Source of the DNA: Phocoena phocoena
Lineage: Eukaryota > Chordata > Mammalia > Artiodactyla > Phocoenidae
Direction of reading: 5' to 3'
NCBI RefSeq assembly: GCF_963924675.1
Contig: NC_089219.1
Coordinates: forward strand, 151,486,288-151,550,287
DNA: 64,000 nucleotides
Shown here: positions 34,421-43,910 of the stretch, one piece after another
How the letters are laid out: the number at the start of each line of letters is the position of its first letter
Position numbering within the stretch: position 1 is the first letter of the stretch
The notes under the pieces: model-generated
Seen by the model: only the letters and a program-made list of their open reading frames with translations
Told to the model about the DNA's origin: nothing
Database searches by the model: none
Program-made: the position numbers and the translations under genes

Positions 34421-34749
34421 TTTTTAATCGCATGTTGTGGCTGGAAAAGGTCATGAGACTCACCAGCCCTCGGACACGTTTACCTGGGGTCCTGGGAGGG
34501 TCAGGGAGGAGATTTCTCACCTCTCCGACTCCTTCCCAAGGAAACTTGGCCTGAGCTTACCCTGTTTCAGCAGAAGCGCATTTCTCTCTCTCCTCTCTCA
34601 CATGGAGAGCCTTGAATCTCCTCCATCACATGGCTTCCTCTCCAGCCTGATTGCAGTGGAGACCAGGCCTGGACGGAACTGTGAGTAAGAGGGCAGGCGT
34701 CTGGACACCTCGCTTCTTCCCTTCAGAGTTTCCTGCTCCCTTTCAGCCT

Positions 34750-35330
34750 AGAAAGGTGTGAATTGTGGTGGAAAACTGCAAAGCCTTCGCAGTCAGACTG
34801 ACCTGGATTTAAATCCCCCTCTCTTGGGACTTCCCTGGGGGCTCAGTGGTTAAGAATCCGCCTGCCAATGCAGGGGACATGGGTTCGAGCCCTGGTCCAG
34901 GAAGATCTCACATGCCGCAGAGCAACTAAGCCCGTGCGCCACAACTACTGAGCCTGCCCTCTAGAGCATGGAAGACACAACTACTGAGTCCACGTGCAGC
35001 AACTACTGAAGCCCGCGTGCCTAGAGCCCATGTTCCACAACAAAGAGAAGCTACTGAAATGAGAAGCTCGCGCACCAGAACAAAGAGTAGCCCCCGCTCG
35101 CCACAACTAAAGAAAGCCTGCGTGCAGCAACAAAGACCCAACACAGTCAAAAATAAATTAATTAATTTAAAAAAAAAAAGAAATCCCCCCTCTTGCATTA
35201 CTTCATCTCCATGAGCCTCATTTTTCTCAAATGGACACTAGGTTGACATGAGAATTAATAAGATGAGGCAGGGAAAATTCCTAGCACAACACCTTGCATA
35301 AAGGCCATCAACAAACATCAGCTCCTCCCC
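34750..35330 (+). repeat. MIR relic split by a CHR-1 SINE
   Basis: The MIR head (CTTCGCAGTCAGACTGACCTGG) ends at the SINE target. The tail (CTTCATCTCCATGAGCCTC, then CTAGCACAACACCTTGC) resumes after 35180. Confidence 0.55.
34826..35180 (+). mobile_element. CHR-1-type SINE
   Basis: Full-length forward copy. Flanking direct repeats AAATCCCCCTCTCTT (34811-34825) and AAATCCCCCCTCTT (35181-35194) mark the target. Confidence 0.9.
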
Positions 35331-36020
35331 CCTCGTGCCTTGAAAACTGTTTTCCTTGGATTCCCACAGATATCCACTTCCCTTCCCCTTTACTGCCCTG
35401 CATACAGGGCCCCAAGTTTTGTCTTTCTCTGATCCTTTTCCTCCCGAAAACAAATCCGTTTTAGGTCCTATTTCTGCAGGATCCTGCTAGGTGGCAGAAC
35501 ATATTCTGAGAAATCAACACAATATTAATAAATATTCAAGCTCCAGTAAGTCACTTCACGTTCAATTAGCGTCTTTGCCTAACACAAAAGAGCGAATACT
35601 GTGGAAATTCCAGGCACCACCATAATAGTGGAGAAGATACTTGGGGCAAAGGAGTCTTTGGGGGTGCCTCAAGTTGCATGGTGAATGCACACCCCATGAC
35701 GGTCCTGGCCTTGGTGCTGCCTGAGTTCTGCTTGATCAGATCTGTGGTCTCCATTTCTCACCTCCTTACCCCTTCTATCCAAGAAGCAGGAGGATATTCA
35801 CAAATCACTGAGCAGAGTTGTTTCTATTGTTTGCCCGAGAGGCTCCGACTCATCAACTTGCAGCAGTCAGAAGCCCTGGTCTCAAAGCGCAGGCTGATAT
35901 TTCTACCTATCTAGGTACTTGGTGTGAGTGACCAGACCAAGAAGCAGGGGCCTGGCTGAGGCTCGCCCCTGAGGTTTTCCAGTGGCCCTTCCTTGACCAT
36001 CTGCCTTTCTTTCCATGTAG
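35330..36020. other. CTSE intron 5, unique sequence
   Basis: No repeat family recognised; no additional exon seen. Confidence 0.5.
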
Positions 36021-36143
36021 TGACACAGGAGGTGGTGCAGGTAGCAAGCTGATTTTCAGAGGCTAGGACCACTCCCATCTCTCTGGGAACATAGATTGAG
36101 TCCCAGTCACCAAACAAGTCTACTGGCAGATTGCAGTGGACAC
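36021..36143 (+). pseudogene. CTSE: CTSE exon 6 with premature TAG and TGA
   Basis: The acceptor is TTTCCATGTAG and the donor GTAAGTA. It reads DTGGGAGSKLIFRG, then TAG (36064-36066) for the Tyr of GGYDHS, then DHSHLSGNID, then TGA (36097-36099) for the Trp of LNWVPV, then VPVTKQVYWQIAVD. Length 123 and phase fit the family exactly, so the exon is recognisable without any frameshift yet has two nonsense codons. Confidence 0.88.
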
Positions 36144-36409
36144 GTAAGTATCCTCCACTGAGTAGTTACAGGATGAGGGAAGAGCTCATAACAGGCTCAA
36201 GTGAAATTGGATTAACTAAATTGACCTGAATGAAACTGCTGGTCACTGAGAGAGGATGCTGGGAGCTCGCTGCATGAGGCTAGAATATGGAGGTGCTGAG
36301 CAGAGGGGCAGGACGGGGCAGCAGACACATGGTACCAACTCTCAGCTTCCTTTCTTGTACATGTGGTGTATCTTCAATTCAACAGACAGTAAATACTAAC
36401 ACCCGGCCA

Positions 36410-36665
36410 ACTACTCATTCAACATTAATTAACATGCAAGGCAAGGGCTGAATGATACCGGGGTGCAAAAGCGAATTGGACTCAGATTTTGCCTTCACAA
36501 ATCATTGCAGAAGATGACACCTATACACAAACTACTACCATGTAGAGTAGAAGGTGGTCAGTACTCCATGAGATGGACCGCCAAAGTGGCCCAGACCAGA
36601 AAGGGCATGACCACTTCTATCTGAAGAACTCCTCAAGGGTTTCATGGAGGAGGTGGCATTGATTG
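36410..36665 (+). repeat. L2 relic
   Basis: CATGGAGGAGGTGGCATTGA and CGAATTGGACTCAGATTTTGCC fit L2 order. Confidence 0.45.
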
Positions 36666-36667
36666 AG

Positions 36668-36670
<3 letters not shown>

Positions 36671-36711
<41 letters not shown>
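36671..36711. repeat. (CA)n microsatellite
   Basis: About 20 perfect CA units. Confidence 0.95.
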
Positions 36712-36714
<3 letters not shown>

Positions 36715-36899
36715 GCGCGGAGCAATCAGGGAAAGTGGAACTAGATTCCTGCCACATACCTAGCGCTGCACTAGACCATGCAGGAATTCAAAGAAATGTA
36801 ATTCACATTTCAATTCAGCTGAAGATAAGTTCCTGCAAGGGGACAGGCATGTGCTAGGCACAGAGATACAAAAGCCAAAAAGGCTCCAATGTTTCCTGT

Positions 36900-37140
36900 C
36901 TGCTGAGGGTTTTTCAAACTGCAAGGATTTACCCATTTATGGGTCACGACATCATTTTAGGGGATCGTGACCTATATTTTTTAATGAAATGGGCTAAAGT
37001 GGAAAATATCAGAGTGCACTCCACATATTAAGGTTAAGTAGTGTCATGAAATTTTTATTTCCTGCGTGTGTGTGTGCATGTGTGTATGTGTACTGGGTCA
37101 AGAAGTAAATATATTTCCTGCTATTCATCTCAGTCAAAAA
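36900..37140. repeat. Non-autonomous DNA transposon relic
   Basis: The block TTTATGGGTCACGACATCA...TCGTGACCTATATTTTTT...TACTGGGTCAAGAAGTAAAT resembles a common mammalian MER element with internal TG-rich sequence. The family was not resolved. Confidence 0.35.
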
Positions 37141-37329
37141 ACAAAATATATATATAGAGAGAGAGAAACACTCATGCGGTGAGAGAGACCAAAATGCAAT
37201 TTCCTAACGTACTTCAGCAGATTAGAGAACCCAGCAGAGAGTGAGAGCTGCTGGGGTGCCAGGGCAGCTTAGGGGGAGAAAGGGGAAGGAACGGGTAGGA
37301 GTAGCTGACGATGCTTCCTTTGTCCTCAG

Positions 37330-37469
37330 AATCCAGGTGGGAGGCACCATGACGTTCTTCTCCGAAGGCTGCAGGCCATTGTGGACCCAGGGACCTCCCT
37401 CATCACAGGCCCCTCAGGCGGTAGCAAGCAACTGCACAGACCACTGGGGCAGAGCCCACGGTCGGGGAA
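37330..37469 (+). pseudogene. CTSE: CTSE exon 7 with frameshifts and DTG to DPG
   Basis: After acceptor TGTCCTCAG it reads IQVGGTMTFFSEGC. Then one base appears missing at about 37372-37373, because the expected AIVD...GTSLITGPS continues only in the next frame. In that frame the catalytic Asp is kept (GAC 37384-37386) but the following Thr codon is CCA, giving DPG where all active pepsin-family enzymes have DTG or DSG. A second 1-base loss is likely at about 37435-37446. The predicted exon end at GGGGAA is followed by TTGGGA rather than GT, so the donor seems lost. Confidence 0.8.
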
Positions 37470-37509
37470 TTGGGAGGCCTCTGAATAGATCCTCTGTGTT
37501 CTATTTTTG

Positions 37510-37608
37510 TACACTCTGGAGTGCGCCAACATCGGTGTCTTGCCGGATGTCACCTTCACCATCAATGGGGTCCCCCACACCCACCAACCAACTGCCTACA
37601 CCCTGCTG
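37510..37608 (+). pseudogene. CTSE: CTSE exon 8, acceptor apparently lost
   Basis: The 99-base exon is open and reads ECANIGVLPDVTFTINGVP, then PTAYTLL before donor GTGAGA. The two bases before its start are TG (CTATTTTTG) instead of AG, so normal splicing into it is doubtful. Confidence 0.85.
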
Positions 37609-39329
37609 GTGAGAACTGTTTCCTTATTCTGCAAGTCACAGGACCATCCTCACACGGCTGCCACTTCCCCTTTCCAAACAGTCGCCTGTACTCAGGGTGC
37701 CTTTACCCCTTGCCCCCCTCCCATCTTATCCAGCTCTGAAAGCATTCCCCCTGGGAGGGGTGGTACTGCCGATGGCGGAAACGCCACTGGGCTGGTTCTA
37801 ACTTCCTGTTCTGCCGCGAAGCAGCAGCAAACCTTGGACAAGCCATTTAACGAGGTTTTCTGACATTGTCAGGTAGGACTTTTCAACTGACAAAACTTAA
37901 TCTCTTCAACCACCAAGTCAGACTGGGATATTATTAGCCCATTTGATAGATGAGGATACTCAGAGAGTTAAATGGTTCAAGATATGAGCTGCTAGAGGTA
38001 GGGGGATACAGAATAAGGTTATATCTCTTCTAACATTCAAGTTAACATTCTCCTCACGCAAGAAAATGTCTTGTTGCAAGCGATCGGTAAGTTTGGAGAA
38101 TGAGGTAGAAAGGGAACTTCCAGGTGTTTTGGAAATCTATGATCCCAAATTTTCAATATCGCATTTCTTTGGCGACACACTTTAACACACCAACTTTGCC
38201 CAAGAGTCTCCTGCAGCATCAGGGTGACTGCACCAGGATGGAAGCACTAAGGTGTAGACAGAAGGCTTTACCTACCCCCATAACTTGATCTCCATTCACA
38301 CCCCTTCCCAAAGCCAACAAATATAAACAGACAATGCAAGTGAAAACAAGTGTTTTGCTTTAAAACACAAGCTTCATGTCAAGTCTCCTAAGCTCCTCCA
38401 ACAAAGGAATTGTAGAGCTGCCACTGTGATGCTGAGGACAAGCTACACATTTCAACTGTGCTAAGTTCATTAGTCTATATACCTTTCCCCACTCCAACAC
38501 CCCACACTCTCTCCCCTTCACCCTATGTGAGTCCCTGCTCACATGCACACCCTTCCCTGTACACATTATGGTGCTATTGTCCTTTTACGCTAGCAGTCTT
38601 CAATCAGAGCCACCTTAATCCATCAAAGATGCTGTCATAACTTTGCATTTTTGTCCCCTTCCTCTCAAGAAGACTCTTGAAGCTCTCAGTGAATTTTCCC
38701 AAACCTTCGTCAGCAACCTCAAATTTCAAATAGTTGCTGGAAAGACAACTTCTGCCTGTTAGACCCCAAGTCTTTACCAAACCAAATAAGGTTGGGAGAG
38801 GTTATACTCCTCTCACGGATCAATGGATACCTACTTGCCTTATAACTTGAAGGAGCCACTCGAATGATTCTTCCCAGAACTTAAACAAGAGAATGGCAGT
38901 GGCTAGCCACTTACAGAGCAATTACTCTCCCTTAAAAAATTAAGTTGAGCTTTGCTAGAAACTAAAGAAACCAGAATTTAAGCCAAGATCTTCTAATGCC
39001 AAACCTTTTGCTGTTCCAGCCATGCAACAAGGTTTCAGTTTTCCCAATCGTTAAGATGGTGGTAAGGAGTGGAGGTGTATAACAGATGAACAAGTATCAA
39101 AATTGTAGAACTTAGAAGCCAAGACCCACGTATAAGAAATTGTGCAAACACTTTTTGGAGTAAACATGTATAGGTATATGAAACGGAAGAAAGAACCAAC
39201 CAGCCAAAATTGTGAAGCGGCTGTCCAAGGCCATTTCGTATAGCTACCACTACTACACAGTACAGCCTCTAGACAGCACTACTTCCTTCTTTCCCTATAC
39301 GTCATTTATATTCTTCTTTCCAATTCCAG
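37609..39329. other. CTSE intron 8, unique sequence
   Basis: I recognise no exon and no clear repeat apart from short low-complexity stretches. Confidence 0.5.
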
Positions 39330-39491
39330 AAATTCATGGATGGCATGAAGTTCTTAATCAGTGGCTTTCAAGGTTCTGACATCCAACCTCCAGCTTGGTC
39401 CTTCCGGACCCTAAGCAATGTATCATTAAACAGTTTTATTGCCTTTGACCATGGGAATAACCATGTGGGGCTGGCCCCAGCAGTCCCCTAA
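39330..39491 (+). pseudogene. CTSE: CTSE exon 9 with native stop
   Basis: After acceptor CAATTCCAG it reads KFMDGMKF, SGFQGSDIQPPA, then an abnormal stretch where the family has WILGDVF, and ends FDHGNNHVGLAPAVP-TAA (39489-39491). The total is one codon short. The altered middle is best explained by small compensating indels. The family Cys after F at residue 8 is replaced. Confidence 0.85.
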
Positions 39492-40000
39492 GCAGGGGCC
39501 TTGTGTCTGTGCCAGCCCCCCTGGAAATCCACCTGGGCCTATTAGGTTGGGACATTCTCCACAGCTGTCAAAGTTCTTTTCAATAGAATGCAGTTTTTCC
39601 AGAGCTGCAACCCAAATTAGAATGAAACATAGCATGAGAACACACACATACACACTCACACACATACATACACCCACATACACACCAATTCCACCAACAT
39701 CATAATGGAAGAATTAAGTTGTATGCCCATACTTTTTATCGCTTTTTGCTAATGTTTTATTACGGAAATTTCCGAACACGTGCACAAGCAGAAATTATAG
39801 TACAACAAATCCCTGTACAGCCCCACTCAGTTTCCACAACCCATCAACGCATGGCAGGGCCTGTTTTCTCTGTTTCACCAGCTACTCCTCTCTTCAGCCC
39901 CACACACCTGGATCATTTTGAAGTAAAATTCTTAGCATCACACCGTAAATCACCACATCAAATATTTATCCATAAACCCTTCTAATACAGGTATCCCCTG
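39492..40000. other. Former CTSE 3' UTR and flank
   Basis: A CA-rich tract occupies about 39640-39685. No clear poly(A) signal could be assigned to the dead gene. Confidence 0.35.
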
Positions 40001-40365
40001 CTTTTCAAAAGTTCACTTTATACCACTTTGCTTTTATGAAAGACCTACATTAGTACCTGTTTTCCCTAAACTAAAGGAATCCAAAGAGGATTTTTGCACT
40101 TATGAAAAAAAGACAGAAATCGAAAAAAGCAGTCAGTGTTTGTTTTGCAGCAAGCTTTTGTAGAGGCAGGGCATACCCCAGCAGTGAGAGTGGCACCAGC
40201 AAGCTCCTTCATGGGAACTATACTCAGTATCTGGGCATCAAGCCTCCATAGCTTTGAACTGTATCTGTGAGCATCTGAGCTTTATCTTGATTTAATTTGT
40301 GTGTCCATTAGCAAGGTGTGTCCGTTAGCATAGTTTCATAGGAAACTTCTACTTTTAGATAGCAA
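39995..40365. repeat. MER-type DNA transposon relic
   Basis: CAGGTATCCCCTGCTTTTCAAAAGTTCACTTTATACC followed by TATGAAAGACCTACATTAGTACC matches a common non-autonomous mammalian DNA element as I remember it. The right border is unclear. Confidence 0.4.
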
Positions 40366-40382
40366 GGGAAACCAGTATTCTT

Positions 40383-40540
40383 TTTTTTTTTTGGTTAATT
40401 TTACTCAAGCATAGTTGATTTACGATGTTGTGTTAATTTCTGCTGTACAGCAAAGTGATTCAGTTATACATATATATATCCTTTTTCATATTCTTTTCCA
40501 TTATGATTTATCACAGAATATTGAATACAGGTCCCTGTGT
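40383..40540 (-). mobile_element. Short L1 3' end with exact target duplication
   Basis: A T-run then GTTAATTTTACTCAAGCATAG and TTGAATACAGGTCCCTGTG is a reverse, strongly truncated L1 3' end. The 17-bp target duplication GGGAAACCAGTATTCTT is exact at 40366-40382 and 40541-40557. Confidence 0.9.
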
Positions 40541-40557
40541 GGGAAACCAGTATTCTT

Positions 40558-42274
40558 AAAGGTGCTGTCAGTGTTCAGATGTTTCCTATTGCCTCATAAA
40601 TGTTTGGTCATTTTTACGGTTGACTTGTTTGTGTCAGGATTCAAAGGTTCACAAAGTACATTTGTTTGAAATGTCTCTTTTCATCCATAGTCGCACGTTC
40701 TGAATTTCACTGGTTGAAATCCAGAGCTGTCACGTAACATGTTTGTCTGAGTTCATTGTTCCTATAAAATGATAGTCAGATCTAGAGGCCTTATTTCGTG
40801 GAAAGAACACTTCATAAATGGTGCTGGGTACCTCTACTGTGTCCCTTCGGGGACAGATAATGCCGGGCGCCGCTCAATTTGTAACGTTAGGACCGATGGG
40901 TGGGTTCCCGAGTTGTCAGCCTCATCCACCCACAATAACGTTCCCTTCAGCATTTGACCCAAAGGCTTCAGCAGCCATTGATGATCCTCGCTTAGATCCA
41001 CACTATCACTAGGGGCTGAAAACAGGGATTTTTCTAATTCTATTTTTCCTCCTGTATTTGTTAGCTGGAACTCTTCTATAAAAAACAACCCTTTCATTAA
41101 CTATCGTCCACTATGAGGTACAGCTCATACAAGAAAGGCAAGATTACCTGCTTCTTTCCCTTTATTTACCAGTTTTCAGAATAATGAATATGTTTCAACT
41201 TTCCTGCCATTTTTTAATGCCCGGATCACCCCATGTTTAGCCAGTGGGCGCCCCTTCAATTTAGCTCCTGTGAACTTTTGACTTGACCTCAATACAAAGA
41301 GATGTCCTGGGCCCATTTTCCCACAGTTCTGGTTCCTTGCGGTGTGTTCATGTGTTTGTTGTAAATGAAAATATTTCACAGTACATGGGAGGGGTGTGGT
41401 TGGAGAGAGAGAGGGAGAGAGAGGCTCTGAACAAGCGCTTTTCACCTTTGGGAACCAGGGCCCATCCTAAGGGAGCTGATATGGGGAATCTGGGTCTAAG
41501 GACCATCCTTTGCCACTAGGAACAACTTGTCTTTCTTCTCCTTCCTTTCAATTTTGCTTTTTTCAAAATGGAAATATCTTCAGTGTTTTTCTTATTCTAA
41601 AATATGTGAAAGTCCCCCGTGAGCCTCCTCCTCAGAGATAAGCATTACTATCCATCGGAAGTTATCTTATGCAGACGTTTTTCCTTGCATATGTAAACAG
41701 AGATGGCTATTGGTAAGGAAACCTTTTTCTTTTCTCATTTAACAGCAGATTTCCCATCAGTCCATTCTTCTAACTCATTCAGCACAGTGTCAATTTATTT
41801 ATCAAACCCTCTCTTAACAAATATTTGTTTTGCGCCAGGTGCTAAGAGAGACACCCCAAGACCTGCAAGACAACTGGGGCGGGCCCTGGCTGTCACTTCT
41901 GGCAGCAGAGGTCCTGGAAAACACACCAGGCTTAACCCTAACCCTAAGCCTGTATCCACCTCTGTGCTCCACCCCTCACCAATCTGGCATCCTTGGCTAA
42001 TTCCTTTGTGTCTCTGGGATATTCTCCCTGCCGAGCTCTTGGGAAGAGTTGAGCTTATCTGGATGGAAGCACTTGGGTCATAATGTTAGCATCCCTTCCC
42101 TCTAAGCATCAGGATCCAAGAAGTTCACAGCTACACACATGCACACACTTTTTTTTTCTTTGTTTTTACTCTTTTTTTGCCTATATATATATGTATATAT
42201 ACACACACATTTTTTTAACTAAATTATTGCTTTCAGAGAAATATTTAAGTAATTAAGTCAAAAGCAGCATAGTG
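40558..42274. other. Intergenic sequence, no gene seen
   Basis: Open frames on both strands around 40769-41097 and 41703-42083 have no recognised domain. Low-complexity AT/CA sequence lies at 42140-42210. Confidence 0.4.
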
Positions 42275-42488
42275 GGGCTTCCCTGGTGGCGCAGTGGTTG
42301 AGAGTCCACCTGCCGATGCAGGGGACACGGGTTCGTGCCCCGGTCTGGGAAGATCCCACATGCCGCGGAGCGGCTGGGCCCGTGAATCATGGCCGCTGAG
42401 CCTGCGCGTCCGGAGCCTGTGCTCCGCAACGGGAGAGGCCACAACAGTGAGAGGCTCGCGTACCGCAAAAAAAAAAAAAAAAAAAAAA
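42275..42488 (+). mobile_element. CHR-2-type SINE
   Basis: Forward copy with a long A-tail. The 15-bp target duplication AAAAGCAGCATAGTG is exact at 42260-42274 and 42489-42503. Confidence 0.94.
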
Positions 42489-42503
42489 AAAAGCAGCATA
42501 GTG

Positions 42504-43014
42504 GAGCGGTCAACAACACAAGCTCTGTGAGGGCGGGGCGCCAACCTTTAGAGGGCATCCCTGCAGACTTTCTCCTCAAGGGTGACTTCTACATGGGCAG
42601 CAACCCTGATGTGCTGGCCTGGAGCCTGAGGGTCCAGGAGCCTGAGTGGTGGAGGCTGAAGTATGAAAGCGATGCTTCAGTCACATCTGTAGGAAGTGAA
42701 ATCAGGCTCAGTCTCAAGGCTGCCCGACCCCAGTTCTGCTCTGAGCACTCTGGTCCCTCAAGGCAGAAGTGGTGCTTTCAGTCAATGTGGACTAAAATCC
42801 TGCTGCCTGTGTAAACCTACTTAACCCTAATAGCTGCTTTGGGTTTTCCACAACTGACCTTGACTCTTTGTGACCTTCACATCAGTGGTTATTACCTCTG
42901 AAATCCAGGACCGTGTCCCATGTCCCACGTCTGATACTAGCTCACCACCTCTCAGGGATGGGCCAAGAAGTTTGGCCAAAGCTTCACTGTGCCCTGGGAG
43001 TTGTTAAAGGATGC
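42504..43014. other. Unique sequence, no gene seen
   Basis: No recognised family. An open frame of 141 codons begins inside the SINE and is not a gene. Confidence 0.4.
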
Positions 43015-43460
43015 TGTATTCCTTTCCTAGGGCTGCCATAACCAAGTACCACAAATTTAGTGGCTTCTTAAGACAACAGAAATCTATTGTCTCACAGTTC
43101 TGGAGGCTAGAAGACCCAGATCAATGTGTCAGCAAGGCCATGCTCCCTCTAAAATCGTAGGGGAGAAACCTTCCTCACCTATTCCAGACTTCTGGCTGGA
43201 ATCCTCGGCATTCCTTGGCTTGCAGCTGCGTCACTCCAATCTCAGCCTCTGTCATCCCATGATTTGTCCCTGTCTCTGTGACTCTTCCCTCTTATAAGGA
43301 CACCAGTCACATCAGATTAAAGCCCCATACTACTCCAGTATGAACTCATCTCAATTTTAATTGTACCTCCAGAGACCCTATTTCCAAATAAGATCATTCT
43401 GAGGTATAGGGGTTCAGACTTCAACCTATCTTTTAGGGAAACTCAATTTAACCCATAACA
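43015..43460 (-). repeat. MLT1-type solo LTR
   Basis: It runs from TGTATTCCTTTCCTAGGGC to AACCCATAACA in reverse orientation, with ATTGTCTCACAGTTCTGGAGG and TTATAAGGACACCAGTCA as landmarks. The 5-bp target duplication GATGC is at 43010-43014 and 43461-43465. No viral genes are present. Confidence 0.8.
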
Positions 43461-43685
43461 GATGCTCTGCTAACTAATTGCTCTTATATTTGACTTTTGG
43501 CTTCTTAAAATCCTTTTAGGAGTTTTCGGTGTTTTGTTGTTCTTTTCTTGTCTTTTCTCTTCTTTTCTTTTCTCTTCTTTCCCTCACAACAAATCTGTAA
43601 ATTAAGCAGAGGAGGTTTTCTTACCCTGTTTTGTAGATGGGAAATTGGGTTATAAAACAATGAAACCATTTGTCAGAAGTAGAGA

Positions 43686-43900
43686 CGGGGCTTCCCTGGT
43701 GGCGCAGTGGTTGAGAGTCCGCCTGCTGATGCGGGGCACAGGGGTTCGTGCCCCGGTCCAGGAAGATCCCACACGCCGCGGAGCGGCTGGGCCCGTGAGC
43801 CATGGCCGCTGAGCCTGCGTGTCCGGAGCCTGTGCTCCGCAACGGGAGAGGCCGCAACAGTGAGAGGCCCGCATAGCGCAAAAAAAAAAAAAAAAAAAAA
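43686..43900 (+). mobile_element. CHR-2-type SINE
   Basis: Forward copy with an A-tail of about 23. The target duplication (A)GAAGTAGAGA / AAAGTAGAGA is near 43675-43685 and 43900-43910. Confidence 0.92.
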
Positions 43901-43910
43901 AAAGTAGAGA

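Larger units (their letters stand above)
33500..39491 (+). pseudogene. CTSE: Cathepsin E pseudogene, exons 5-9
   Basis: Cathepsin E is an intracellular aspartic protease of the pepsin family, found in gastric and immune cells and acting in endosomal proteolysis. Five consecutive exons are visible, in order and with family-typical sizes: 33500-33696 (197), 36021-36143 (123), 37330-37469 (140), 37510-37608 (99) and 39330-39491. Phases agree between exons and the last exon ends GLAPAVP-stop. The coding sequence is destroyed by three premature stops (33602 TAA, 36064 TAG, 36097 TGA) and by apparent 1-base deletions in exon 7. The second active-site motif DTG is DPG, and the splice sites flanking intron 7 look lost. 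Exons 1-4, with the signal peptide and first catalytic Asp, were not recognised. Several independent lesions make sequencing error unlikely. Some non-primate pepsin-family paralogue is the alternative, but the C-terminus and the RAB7B neighbourhood favour CTSE. Confidence 0.88.

Noticed and set aside
37241..37612. 123-codon plus frame across CTSE exon 7
   Set aside because: It joins intron, frameshifted exon and intron. It is not a new gene but a by-product of the pseudogene exon.
41931..41948. Telomere-like AACCCTAACCCTAAG
   Set aside because: There are only about two units, so it is too short to be an interstitial telomere block.
42389..42530. Repeated open frames beginning MAAEPARPEPVLRNGRG and similar
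   Set aside because: They occur at every CHR-2 SINE and are translations of the repeat.
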